Origin: a virus
Virus record (IMG/VR): IMGVR_UViG_3300032285_001359
Span: 1 to 45,332 of that record
Length of the DNA: 45,332 nt
Direction: 5' to 3' (one strand)
Within the stretch, counting starts at the first letter, position 1. Each line of letters begins with the position of its first letter. This document shows positions 38,939-45,332 of this stretch, piece by piece. The position numbers and the translations under genes are program-made. The notes beneath the pieces are model-generated. The model was not told the origin of the DNA and did not search any database. It saw only the letters and a list, made by a program, of their open reading frames with translations.

Positions 38939-39609
38939 ACTGGTCTGTGCATCAGATCACATTTCGAGATGCAGAGCCTTGGCTTTTGAAAAAGCATTAC
39001 GCCAAAAGGATTCCTCCAGTATCTTATGCCTTTGGCGCATTCTTTGATAAATCCTTGATCGGAATAGTTACATACGGAACTCCCGTTTCATCATCTCTTC
39101 GTGAGGGGGTTTGTGGAAAGGAGTATGCTGATTATGTGATTGAGCTTAATCGCCTGTGTTGTGAAAGCACTAAAAACCTAGCTGGGTTTTTAATATCAAA
39201 TTCATTAAAACTAATACCTCGACCAAAGATCGTTGTTAGTTTTGCTGATACTGCACAAGGCCATGTTGGATATGTTTATCAAGCAACCAACTTTGTTTAC
39301 ACGGGGTTGAGCGCAAAGAGAACAGATTGGAAAATCAAAGGCGAAGAGCATCTTCATGGAGCTACTGTAGCAGACAAATTCAGAGGAGTTGAAAACATGG
39401 CGCAAGCTCTCCGAGATAAATATGGAGATGACTTTTATTTAGAGGATAGGCCAAGAAAGCACAGATATATTTATTTTATTGGAACAAAAAAAGAAAAGAA
39501 AAAGATGAAGCAATCTCTTAAATATCAGATTGAAGAATACCCGAAGGGGGAATCGCAAAGATATAATGCTAGCGCAAAAATAAACACACAAATGCTACTA
39601 ATCAATTAA
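38935..39609 (+). CDS. mom: Mom-like DNA modification protein
   Basis: This 224-residue protein shows the layout of the Mom family: an N-terminal HYAKRIPPVSYAFGAFF (21-37), then IGIVTYGTP (42-50), YVIELNRLC (67-75), VVSFADTAQGHVGYVYQATN (100-119) and a downstream YTGLSAKRTDW. Mom of phage Mu is a GNAT-like enzyme that converts adenine to N6-methylcarbamoyl-adenine (shown for Mu) and blocks host restriction. The C-terminal 60 residues are Lys-rich. The assignment rests on motif recall; the substrate group in this phage is inference. Mu's transcription activator com was not recognised, although the adjacent Cys-rich 65-residue gene (38741) is Com-like in size. Confidence 0.85.
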   Translation: MNWSVHQITFRDAEPWLLKKHYAKRIPPVSYAFGAFFDKSLIGIVTYGTPVSSSLREGVCGKEYADYVIELNRLCCESTKNLAGFLISNSLKLIPRPKIVVSFADTAQGHVGYVYQATNFVYTGLSAKRTDWKIKGEEHLHGATVADKFRGVENMAQALRDKYGDDFYLEDRPRKHRYIYFIGTKKEKKKMKQSLKYQIEEYPKGESQRYNASAKINTQMLLIN

Positions 39610-39613
39610 CAAT

Positions 39614-40303
39614 ATGCAATCAGTAAAACTAGACCGACACAAAGAGCATCAGAAGTATCATCTATCCGATGGAACGAAAGTACCTGGGGGATCTACGATC
39701 AGCAAGATCGGAGACGATGCAGGGGCATTGATCCATTGGGCTTGGAAATTGGGATGCGAGGGGAAGAACTACCGAGACGTGAGTAAGGAGGCTTGCGACA
39801 TTGGAACGCTGGCTCACTTCTACATTGAATGCTTCCTCAATAACCAAGTTGCCGACCTATCCGACTACACACAGGAGGAGCGGGATAAGGCTCTTGTGTG
39901 CTACCATAAGTTTCTTGAGTGGTGGGAGACGCAGGATCTTGAAGTGGTGGCTACGGAGATTCAGCTTGTGAACGAAGTTTACAAGTACGGGGGAACCATT
40001 GATCTGATCGCCAAACGCAAGAATGGAGATCATGTGCTGATGGATTTCAAGACCAGCAAGAAGATTAGCGAGAGCTATTGGAGGCAGGCCGCAGGCTATG
40101 CTTGGCTATGGGAGGCCAACAACAAGCAAGCTCCCATCACCGATCACGCCATTGTGAGGATCGGCAAGGAAGAAGAAGGGGACTTTGAGGTGGTCTGGAA
40201 GGAAGACCTAGAAAAAGAATGGATCGTCTTCCAGAAGCAAGTGGATCTCTACTGGGCAATGAAGGCCGCTAAGCCAGAGTCAAAGAGGAAAAAGAAGAAG
40301 TGA
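39614..40303 (+). CDS. PD-(D/E)XK nuclease, RecB/Cas4-like
   Basis: The core motif set is visible: GTLAHFYIECFL (about 55-66, helix with His), then VATEIQLVNEVYKYGGTIDLIA (about 115-136, with catalytic Asp) and VLMDFKTSK (about 142-150, the D-x-K motif). YWRQAAGYAWLW follows, as in RecB-type nucleases. This 229-residue enzyme would trim or process DNA in recombination with ERF, or in replication. The gene follows the Mom-like gene and overlaps the next by four bases. Basic tail (KRKKKK). Confidence 0.88.
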   Translation: MQSVKLDRHKEHQKYHLSDGTKVPGGSTISKIGDDAGALIHWAWKLGCEGKNYRDVSKEACDIGTLAHFYIECFLNNQVADLSDYTQEERDKALVCYHKFLEWWETQDLEVVATEIQLVNEVYKYGGTIDLIAKRKNGDHVLMDFKTSKKISESYWRQAAGYAWLWEANNKQAPITDHAIVRIGKEEEGDFEVVWKEDLEKEWIVFQKQVDLYWAMKAAKPESKRKKKK

Positions 40304-41034
40304 AAAAACTCTCCGTATTACACTCTGGGCATATAGGCGACATCATTGCCTTTCTGCCACTCTATGAGGATTTGGGAGCAACTAAATTATACATCACTGA
40401 TAATAAATATATCCCCAATATGCTCCCGATGAATGGATTTAAATATGCAACACTTGAGCCTTTGTTGAAAAATATTGGAGTTGACGTTGAGTTTGTCAAA
40501 GACCCAGATTCTGTTGACATTAATATTGATACAACCAAATGGCAAGTGTATGGGCGTTATTATAGTCCAGACATGAATCTATTGGAGCAACAGGCTTTTT
40601 ATTTGGGCATAATAAAAAGAAACGAAAGATTAACAATTAATGATAAATGGATTGATGTAGATCCAGATCCAGCAACAAAAGGAAGAGTTGTATTTAACAG
40701 AACATCTAGATACAGAAATTACAATTTCTCATGGAAAGATGTGCGTAAATATTTTGGTGATAGGGCATTATTTATTGGAACAGATGCCGAATATAAACTT
40801 TTCAAAAAAGAAGTTGGCACAATTGAACGATATAAAGTGGACGATTGCTTGCAAATTGCTAGGGCAATAGCAGGCTCAGATTACTTTGTTGGAAATCAAT
40901 CAAGCTCGTTTTGGATTGCGGCGGCTATGCGGCATCCGCTTCTACAAGAAGTGTGTTTGTCTTGTCCTAATTCAATTATTAACAACGAAAATGCAACCTA
41001 TTATACAGGCGGCAAATTAAACATAAACATATGA
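40300..41034 (+). CDS. Glycosyltransferase, GT9-like GT-B fold, 244 residues
   Basis: GTG 40300 overlaps the nuclease stop. The first residues (MKKLSVLHSGHIGDIIAFLP) carry the GHIGD loop of heptosyltransferase-like (GT9) enzymes, and the C-terminal half has the GNQSSSFWIAAAMR segment where GT9 enzymes bind the nucleotide-sugar. The gene is A/T-rich compared with its neighbours, a sign of recent transfer. It is the third glycosyltransferase and the only one with a GT-B pattern. Acceptor unknown. Confidence 0.7.
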   Translation: MKKLSVLHSGHIGDIIAFLPLYEDLGATKLYITDNKYIPNMLPMNGFKYATLEPLLKNIGVDVEFVKDPDSVDINIDTTKWQVYGRYYSPDMNLLEQQAFYLGIIKRNERLTINDKWIDVDPDPATKGRVVFNRTSRYRNYNFSWKDVRKYFGDRALFIGTDAEYKLFKKEVGTIERYKVDDCLQIARAIAGSDYFVGNQSSSFWIAAAMRHPLLQEVCLSCPNSIINNENATYYTGGKLNINI

Positions 41035-42323
41035 GTCTTCCAGCCAATATTGACGCAGAGAAGGCATTCCTATCCTCTGCCCTCCAGAATCCATCCATCC
41101 TCGACATTCATGCCGATCACCTAAAGCCTGCTCTCTTCCATCATCCTGCTCATAAAAACCTGTTTAAGGGGCTTCTAGCCCTATGGAAAGAGGGCAAGTC
41201 GGTAGACTTGATTACCATCAGCGAGTGGTTGGAGGTCAATAATCTCATGGATGATTGCGGTGGCCCGTCAGAAGTCGCGGCGATATACTCTCATGTCAGC
41301 ACAAGCCACAACCATGAGGAGTATTTCAACATCATTCGTCATTATCACACGGCGCGTTTGGCTATTGCTGGCGCGGAGCGTATCATTGATTCAGCCCGTA
41401 ATCCTGTAGTCAACGGGGAGCTATCCGAGACTGTGCAGAAAGCCCTAGTAGCGATTGCGTCAGAAGCGGAGAGCGGAACCAAGATTGAGTCTATTGGGGA
41501 GGCTACTACCCGCCGTCTCAACGAGTATGAGGAGATGGTGAAGAACAAGGGAAAGCTCATGGGACTCACCTATGGCTTCCCCTCGCTAGACGAACACACG
41601 GGAGGCATGAGGCCTGGGCAACTGATCGTCATTGGCGCACCAACCAAGGGCGGCAAGACCGCTCTGGCTCTCAACATAGCCCAACGAACCGCCGATGCAG
41701 GGAACAACGTAGGAGTCTTCTCGCTTGAGATGAGTAGTGGGGAGATGGTGGATAGGCTTGTGGCCTCCCTCACGGGCGTGGACATATCCGTATTGTCCAA
41801 GAATCCAAGCAAGGAAGAGATGGGTAAGATCGCTTTCGGAGTGGGACAGGTGGGCAAGTTGCCGATCTGGATTCGGGATGAAAGCTCTATCAATCCGCTT
41901 CAAATCATGGCGGCGGCTCGACGCATGGTGGCGACACATGGCGTGAAGATGATTGTCTTTGACTACATCCAGCTTGCCATGCCTACCAATGCCAAGGACT
42001 CCCGTGAGAGGCAGGTGGCAGAAGTGAGTCGTTGCCTCAAGCTAGTAGCCAAGGAGCTAGGCATCACAATCATTGCCCTCTGTCAGCTTAACCGCAATGG
42101 AACAGCCCGTGAGTCTGATGCCATCCAACACGACTGCGATATGTTCTTGGTCATCCGCTACCAAGAGGCAGAGGAGGATAGCAAGAAAAAACAAGATTCT
42201 GACGAGTGCGGATACTGGCTTGACATTCGTCTCGCTAGGAATTGTAGTAGAACATCTTTCCCGCTATCCTTCCAGCCGCAATACCTGCGGTTTGAAGAAC
42301 GGGAGATAAAACAACACCAATGA
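41031..42323 (+). CDS. dnaB: DnaB-type replicative helicase
   Basis: The 430-residue protein has the DnaB N-terminal domain (about 1-110, NIDAEKAFLSSAL) and the RecA-like ATPase domain: Walker A GAPTKGGKT (202-210), the SLEMSSGEM motif (231-239), Walker B MIVFDYIQL (307-315), a LCQLNR segment and an RNCSRT finger-like region near the C-terminus. It unwinds DNA at the replication fork. No primase or polymerase gene was recognised, so it probably works with host enzymes. It overlaps the SSB-like gene (ATGA). Confidence 0.95.
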   Translation: MSLPANIDAEKAFLSSALQNPSILDIHADHLKPALFHHPAHKNLFKGLLALWKEGKSVDLITISEWLEVNNLMDDCGGPSEVAAIYSHVSTSHNHEEYFNIIRHYHTARLAIAGAERIIDSARNPVVNGELSETVQKALVAIASEAESGTKIESIGEATTRRLNEYEEMVKNKGKLMGLTYGFPSLDEHTGGMRPGQLIVIGAPTKGGKTALALNIAQRTADAGNNVGVFSLEMSSGEMVDRLVASLTGVDISVLSKNPSKEEMGKIAFGVGQVGKLPIWIRDESSINPLQIMAAARRMVATHGVKMIVFDYIQLAMPTNAKDSRERQVAEVSRCLKLVAKELGITIIALCQLNRNGTARESDAIQHDCDMFLVIRYQEAEEDSKKKQDSDECGYWLDIRLARNCSRTSFPLSFQPQYLRFEEREIKQHQ

Positions 42324-42577
42324 GCAACTACGACAACACCAATAGTGGCGCGGCATTTGAACGCGACAACCCGAACCCCAAGGCTCCCAAGTGGAGCGGC
42401 CCTCTCGATGTAGAGGGAAAGAAGTATGAGATCAGCATCTGGGAGAAGACCAGCAAGGCAGGAAGCAATTTCCTGTCCATCAAGGTCGGCCCTCCTCGTG
42501 AGAAAGGCGGGAACAAGAGCTTCACGCCGAAGCCCAAGCAGAACACATATTCCGACGATTCGGATATTGACTTCTAA
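42320..42577 (+). CDS. Small SSB-like/DUF736-type protein, 85 residues
   Basis: MSNYDNTNSGAAFERDNPNP opens a sequence that matches the small phage family of the YDNTNSG...G-x2-V-x-G-K-x-Y type. EKTSKAGSNFLSIKVGP is in the middle, and the C-terminus is acidic and ends in SDDSDIDF, similar to SSB tips. It may bind ssDNA or interact with the helicase that overlaps it. It is the last gene before the structured RNA and terminator. Confidence 0.7.
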   Translation: MSNYDNTNSGAAFERDNPNPKAPKWSGPLDVEGKKYEISIWEKTSKAGSNFLSIKVGPPREKGGNKSFTPKPKQNTYSDDSDIDF

Positions 42578-42580
42578 TTT

Positions 42581-42649
42581 TGCCGAGTAGAACGCAGGGA
42601 GATCCTGCGGCAAGGGGCTTGCTCTGTAGCTCCTTTGTTGATCACGGCA
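42581..42649 (+). ncRNA. Candidate structured RNA just upstream of a terminator
   Basis: Three stems fold in sequence: TGCCG/CGGCA closes the element (581-585 with 645-649, numbering after 42000), CGCAGG-gagat-CCTGCG forms a perfect hairpin (42593-42609), and GCAAG-ggg-CTTGC follows it without a gap (42610-42622). A three-way junction results, with a single-stranded 22-base stretch on the 3' side. It starts only four bases after the SSB-like gene stop and is followed at once by a terminator. It fits an sRNA or a 3' mRNA element; it does not fold as a tRNA. Confidence 0.5.
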
Positions 42650-42650
42650 G

Positions 42651-42681
42651 GGGGGAGGGGGAAACCCCTCCCTCTTTTTTT
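42651..42681 (+). terminator. Rho-independent terminator closing the replication block
   Basis: GGGAGGGG (42653-42660), a GAAA loop and CCCCTCCC (42665-42672) form a perfect 8-bp stem capped by a GNRA-type tetraloop, followed by TCTTTTTTT. It directly follows the candidate RNA and ends the helicase operon. Confidence 0.9.
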
Positions 42682-42999
42682 ATTGCAATCCATTTTGTAT
42701 TGCTTGATCATTCATTCGGAATCATTGCTGGTTGCATTGGAAATATCCGATGGCGGGTCGCTCCCGTAGGGCTGGAAACAGCCGCCAGAGATGAGTCCTA
42801 TACCCATGACCGCCTTCTCCCCTTGAGTGGCAGAAACAAGGAGGATCGGCACTTGGGTTTCTTCAAAGGTTCCTTGCCCCTGACAAGTCCCCAATCGGGA
42901 CTTCCTGCCAGATAGGGGGTGAGGTCATTTTTTTTATTGACTCGTTGCACGATTCTGAAAGCATGAGTCCCAGAGCATACAACCATGCTCCAAACAAAA
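42682..42999 (+). promoter_or_regulatory. Gap between terminator and early-type genes
   Basis: These 318 bases hold no supported gene. An open frame from TTG at 42580 to 42915 crosses the candidate RNA and the terminator hairpin, so it is unlikely to be translated. Near 42931 a T-run is followed by TTGACT (42937-42942) and an A-rich tract before ATG 43000, which could be a promoter for the 43.0-45.3 kb genes; no clear -10 is seen. Confidence 0.4.
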
Positions 43000-43269
43000 A
43001 TGAAAACAACACTCCGATCAGCCGCGCAACTAGTAGTCACCTACGATGCGCTCTTCAAGGTAGCAATCAAACACGCCGAACATCACGGCCTCTCCGAGAT
43101 CAAGATCAGCACCGCCCGTGCGCGATCCCTTTACAATGATCTTGTCGTACTGGATAAGGCATTGAGCATTCCAGAGCCTCGCAAGCCTGGGTATTTCAAT
43201 CGCCTTGACGCGATCTTCTCCGAGCAAGAGCGAGTCTTGGATCAAGCCCTCACCAAAATCATCGGATGA
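43000..43269 (+). CDS. Hypothetical helical protein, 89 residues
   Basis: ATG 43000 is preferred over 42985 because it has the ACAAAAATG leader seen elsewhere. The product (MKTTLRSAAQLVVTYDALFK...) is helical, with an IKISTARARSLYNDL segment and a RKPGYFNRLDAIF turn. No family recognised. It starts the small-gene run that continues through the genome join. Its end overlaps the next gene in ATGA. Confidence 0.55.
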   Translation: MKTTLRSAAQLVVTYDALFKVAIKHAEHHGLSEIKISTARARSLYNDLVVLDKALSIPEPRKPGYFNRLDAIFSEQERVLDQALTKIIG

Positions 43270-43496
43270 TTATCATCGTCGCCGCCTGTGCCATCGCCGC
43301 TCTCATCTTGTCCTACGCATTGGGAGCCTATCTCATTGCCGAGAACGTGAGGAAGAAAACCGAGACTGCGATTGCCTGCTATTATCGTGACCATCCAACC
43401 GATTGCACGATGATGCTTAACCGCATCTCGCTCATCGAAACCAAGAAAGAAATCGCAAAGCAAAAGCTCCAGAATGAACTATCCACAAATCTCTAA
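43266..43496 (+). CDS. Single-pass membrane protein, 76 residues
   Basis: One N-terminal hydrophobic helix (MIIIVAACAIAALILSYALG, 1-20, ending near AYLIAENV) would act as an anchor. A basic, Cys-containing region (ACYYRDHPTDC) and a long helix (LIETKKEIAKQKLQNEL) follow. It starts in an ATGA overlap and ends two bases before the next gene. Function unknown; it resembles small inner-membrane phage proteins. Confidence 0.6.
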   Translation: MIIIVAACAIAALILSYALGAYLIAENVRKKTETAIACYYRDHPTDCTMMLNRISLIETKKEIAKQKLQNELSTNL

Positions 43497-43497
43497 T

Positions 43498-43638
43498 ATG
43501 AACTACAACGACCTAGCCGCAGAGTTTGACGGCCTCCTCCGCACATTAGAGGAGATCCAGAAGCTCAACTCCCTTGGAAAAACCCTCCTCATCCATGAGG
43601 AGATTGAAAAGATCCTTACCGCATTCAACCGCAAATAA
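43498..43638 (+). CDS. Hypothetical protein, 46 residues
   Basis: ATG 43498 follows the TAATATG leader type. The product (MNYNDLAAEFDGLLRTLEEI...) is a probable coiled-coil helix with alternating Leu, ending in FNRK. It is below the usual length limit, but the leader and one-base spacing to the next gene (TAAT-ATG) support it. Function unknown. Confidence 0.5.
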   Translation: MNYNDLAAEFDGLLRTLEEIQKLNSLGKTLLIHEEIEKILTAFNRK

Positions 43639-43639
43639 T

Positions 43640-43801
43640 ATGAAAAACAAAACCAGTCAGTCAGTCCGTATCTACAACCACCTCGTTAAAGGCAAGAGCC
43701 TCACGGCAATCGAAGCTCTCAAGAAGATGGGCATCCGCATCACAACCACCACTAAACATAACCGCAAAACTGGCAAGAAATTCGCCTGCTATTCCATCTA
43801 A
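43640..43801 (+). CDS. Small helix-turn-helix protein, 53 residues
   Basis: ATG 43640 (AATAATATG leader). The product MKNKTSQSVRIYNHLVKGKS, then LTAIEALKKMGI and RITTTTKHNRKTGKKFAC, has the layout of a small phage helix-turn-helix protein (KG-x-LT-x-x-EAL-x-x-x-GI followed by a basic wing, as in Pfam PF14090-type domains). It could bind DNA as a small regulator, for example at the inverted repeats near 1957-2268. That link is a hypothesis. Confidence 0.65.
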   Translation: MKNKTSQSVRIYNHLVKGKSLTAIEALKKMGIRITTTTKHNRKTGKKFACYSI

Positions 43802-43803
43802 TT

Positions 43804-44127
43804 ATGATCATCAACGACAATCCTATTGAGTTTAAATTCCCTATCAAAGCCGATGCCGACCGAATCGTGGATGCCGATGGGCTGGAAATTTGTTCCATCT
43901 CGCCTCTCTGTTCCCCAGAAGAAGCGATCCGCTGGGCAAAGTTCCTCGCAGGAAGCTACCAGGCTTATGCCTTCCTCGACGGGATCAAGCAAATCCTCAT
44001 CGCGGCAGGCGGTCACGACCCAGAAACTCACGAAAAAGGCGCACCTTGCATGATCTGCGACATCGACGAGTTCTTTGAAGAGGTGATTAACGAGCCTAAA
44101 AAGCCGTCTAGCATCATCACCGAGTGA
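43804..44127 (+). CDS. Hypothetical protein with CxxC pair, 107 residues
   Basis: The product (MIINDNPIEFKFPIKADADR...) is acidic. It has an N-terminal beta region and a SPEEAIRWAKFLAGSYQAYAFLDGI helix, then CMICDIDEFF (about 84-93), which could bind a metal with a nearby His. The leader is TAATTATG. Its stop overlaps the GTG start of the next small membrane gene. No family recognised. Confidence 0.55.
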   Translation: MIINDNPIEFKFPIKADADRIVDADGLEICSISPLCSPEEAIRWAKFLAGSYQAYAFLDGIKQILIAAGGHDPETHEKGAPCMICDIDEFFEEVINEPKKPSSIITE

Positions 44128-44282
44128 ACTGGCTCTCCGATCCCCGTTCCATCAACTACGCATTGCTGGGCTTTTACGGGCTTCTGCTAGTGCGTTGGTT
44201 GGTGGCGGGGAATTGGAACCAAGTCCTCTATTGGACAGGAGCCTTGATGCTAAACATTGCAGTAATTAAAGGACTTAAATGA
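44124..44282 (+). CDS. Small membrane protein, 52 residues, GTG start
   Basis: GTG 44124 overlaps the preceding TGA and the frame ends at TGA 44280-44282, overlapping the ATG of the next gene. Two hydrophobic stretches (INYALLGFYGLLLVRWLVAG and VLYWTGALMLNIAVI) suggest two membrane passes with a Trp-rich short loop. Coupled ends on both sides support it as a real gene despite its size. Confidence 0.55.
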   Translation: MNWLSDPRSINYALLGFYGLLLVRWLVAGNWNQVLYWTGALMLNIAVIKGLK

Positions 44283-45220
44283 AGCAACTATTTGAGTTAG
44301 TTGCCGCAATGGACGCTCTCTACCAAAAAACAAAAATGAACCCACAGACACCAGACAACGAGGTCGCACTTTCAGAATCCGTATGGGGAGCATATTGGCC
44401 CGATTGGGAATCAAGGGCGAAAGCCATGAAAATGGCTTGTGAAAAATTAGAGGAAGAGATCGCAAGGTTGCGTGGACTACTAAAAGACCACGCTACATTT
44501 CTGCGTAAGAACGGATTCGACAGACAGGCAGACGATCTTATGCGGTTCGCCCCCGCGCCAGAAGAACCCGTGAGCGAATGCCAAGATTGCGGAGTTCCGC
44601 TAGCAACCGCTGAACAAATTAACAAAAGATGCTCGCCTTGTATGATGGCAAGAACTGAACTATTGGGGGCAACGATGGACGAGTGGTATGGAGGATTTTC
44701 AAAGATCGAAAGCACGGAACCAGTTATCCAAGAAAATCGAATAACTGAACCCGTGAGCGAATACAAAGAATGCGAGAAGTGCGGAGGCCGTGGGGTTGTC
44801 TATGGATTCCTTCAAGGTTCATACGGGCCGTCAGCTTGCCATGAATGCTCTGGTTGGTCAGAAAAAACTACCCAAGTTTCTGACAAGGAACCCGCTTTCG
44901 AATGGCGAGAGCTTGGCCCTGACGAGGTGATCTGCGAGGGGGATGAGGTTCAGCCAAAACACCATGTTGGAAGTGAATGGGTAAAGGCATGGTCATTTGA
45001 GTTAGGGGTAAAAGCTGGACACTTCAAAGCCATGCGATACCGCACCCGCCGCCCGTTGCCAAAGCAGGAGGAGATGCCGCTGGAGGGTGACATCGAAGAC
45101 CTAGAAGAGATGGCAAACTCCGAAACCCTGCCAACATCCATAGTATCAATAGCTGCAAAGACAGCATGCGCCCTCCGCTACCTCCGCGACGAGATCCATA
45201 AGCTAAAGGAGGCACAATGA
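44279..45220 (+). CDS. Hypothetical zinc-finger-bearing protein, 313 residues
   Basis: The product (MKQLFELVAAMDALYQKTKM...) has a helical N-terminus with a coiled coil (CEKLEEEIARLRGLLKDH). Two zinc-binding segments follow: SECQDCGVPLA then KRCSPCM (about 98-121), and ECEKCGGRGVVYG then ACHECSGW (about 163-190), a DnaJ-type CxxCxGxG motif. The C-terminal third is acidic with helices. A role in nucleic acid or protein binding is possible; no family recognised. It ends by overlapping the small gene at the join (AATGAG). Confidence 0.6.
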   Translation: MKQLFELVAAMDALYQKTKMNPQTPDNEVALSESVWGAYWPDWESRAKAMKMACEKLEEEIARLRGLLKDHATFLRKNGFDRQADDLMRFAPAPEEPVSECQDCGVPLATAEQINKRCSPCMMARTELLGATMDEWYGGFSKIESTEPVIQENRITEPVSEYKECEKCGGRGVVYGFLQGSYGPSACHECSGWSEKTTQVSDKEPAFEWRELGPDEVICEGDEVQPKHHVGSEWVKAWSFELGVKAGHFKAMRYRTRRPLPKQEEMPLEGDIEDLEEMANSETLPTSIVSIAAKTACALRYLRDEIHKLKEAQ

Positions 45221-45332
45221 GCGAAAGAAGCGAAAGAAGTCATCTCTCTCCACGCATGAAGGAGATGCAGAGGCGCATTGATTCGGCCTCGCCTAACAGA
45301 ACTGGAGCCGTCTCTAAATCTTATCAAGAAGG
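45210..45332. repeat. Terminal direct repeat, right copy
   Basis: Identical to bases 1-123, so the contig can be closed into a circle of 45,209 bp. Confidence 0.97.
45217..45332 (+). CDS. Truncated right-end copy of the small basic gene
   Basis: Same reading frame as the gene at 8-175, cut by the end of the window after codon 38. The Shine-Dalgarno AGGAGG is complete here (aaaggaggcacaATG). Joining the ends restores the 55-residue gene. It overlaps the stop of the 44279 gene. Confidence 0.8.
   Translation, partial: MSERSERSHLSPRMKEMQRRIDSASPNRTGAVSKSYQE

Noticed and set aside
42581-42649. tRNA or tRNA-like gene
   Set aside because: Stem lengths and loop motifs do not match a tRNA; no T-loop sequence is present. 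No tRNA was recognised in any intergenic gap.
42580-42915. 111-residue frame from a TTG start
   Set aside because: It crosses a candidate structured RNA and a strong terminator; no start signal.

Overview
The window looks like the complete genome of a tailed bacteriophage, most likely a podovirus. The first 123 bases (1-123) recur exactly as the last 123 (45210-45332), so the contig closes on itself with a unique length of 45,209 bp. One small gene spans the join: it is complete at 8-175 and truncated at the right end. No integrase, recognisable lysogeny repressor, RNA polymerase, DNA polymerase or tRNA was seen, which suggests a virulent phage that relies on host RNA and DNA polymerases. Most genes lack a Shine-Dalgarno sequence and start just after A/T-rich runs such as AATTATG. 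The lysis cassette contains a lipoprotein with a C-terminal membrane segment (unimolecular-spanin architecture). Together these point to a Gram-negative host that often initiates without Shine-Dalgarno pairing. Bacteroidota or Verrucomicrobiota are possible, but this is inference.

Layout. (1) 43.0-45.3 kb continuing through the join to 0.44 kb: a rightward run of small early-type genes ending at a bidirectional terminator (515-550). (2) 0.55-1.92 kb, leftward: small proteins and an ArdC-type antirestriction protein. (3) 1.93-3.7 kb: control region with several short inverted repeats, a helix-turn-helix protein (2279), a small leftward gene and a structured leader. (4) 3.7-18.8 kb: a glycosyltransferase, an HNH endonuclease broken by one stop codon, then adaptor, ejection (internal virion) and tail genes including a 1,696-residue protein, cysteine-rich proteins, a second glycosyltransferase overlapping a PD-(D/E)XK-like nuclease, and an intact HNH endonuclease. 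(5) 18.8-20.3 kb: major capsid gene with its own promoter candidate, structured leader and terminator. (6) 20.3-24.9 kb: tail-fibre and receptor-binding genes with collagen-like, VSNFP-type and poly-glycine repeats. (7) 24.9-26.2 kb: lysis genes. (8) 26.4-30.3 kb: ERF single-strand annealing protein, metallophosphoesterase and many small translationally coupled genes. (9) 30.3-38.7 kb: portal, HNH endonuclease, DUF3310 protein, ATP-grasp enzyme, scaffold candidate and large terminase. (10) 38.7-42.7 kb: Mom-like DNA modification protein, RecB/Cas4-like nuclease, GT9-like glycosyltransferase, DnaB-type helicase and an SSB-like small protein, closed by a candidate structured RNA and a strong terminator.

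How it fits together. Replication appears to use a phage helicase, ERF annealing protein and nuclease with host polymerases. Packaging uses the terminase at 37.0 kb and the portal at 30.3 kb. The capsid gene lies about 15 kb from the scaffold candidate, which is unusual. Defence evasion is prominent: ArdC, a Mom-like DNA modifier and three unrelated glycosyltransferases. The features most worth following up are the Mom/ArdC/glycosyltransferase set, the ATP-grasp enzyme inside the morphogenesis block, the dual-coded glycosyltransferase/nuclease overlap, the single-stop HNH pseudogene and the candidate RNA at 42.58 kb.
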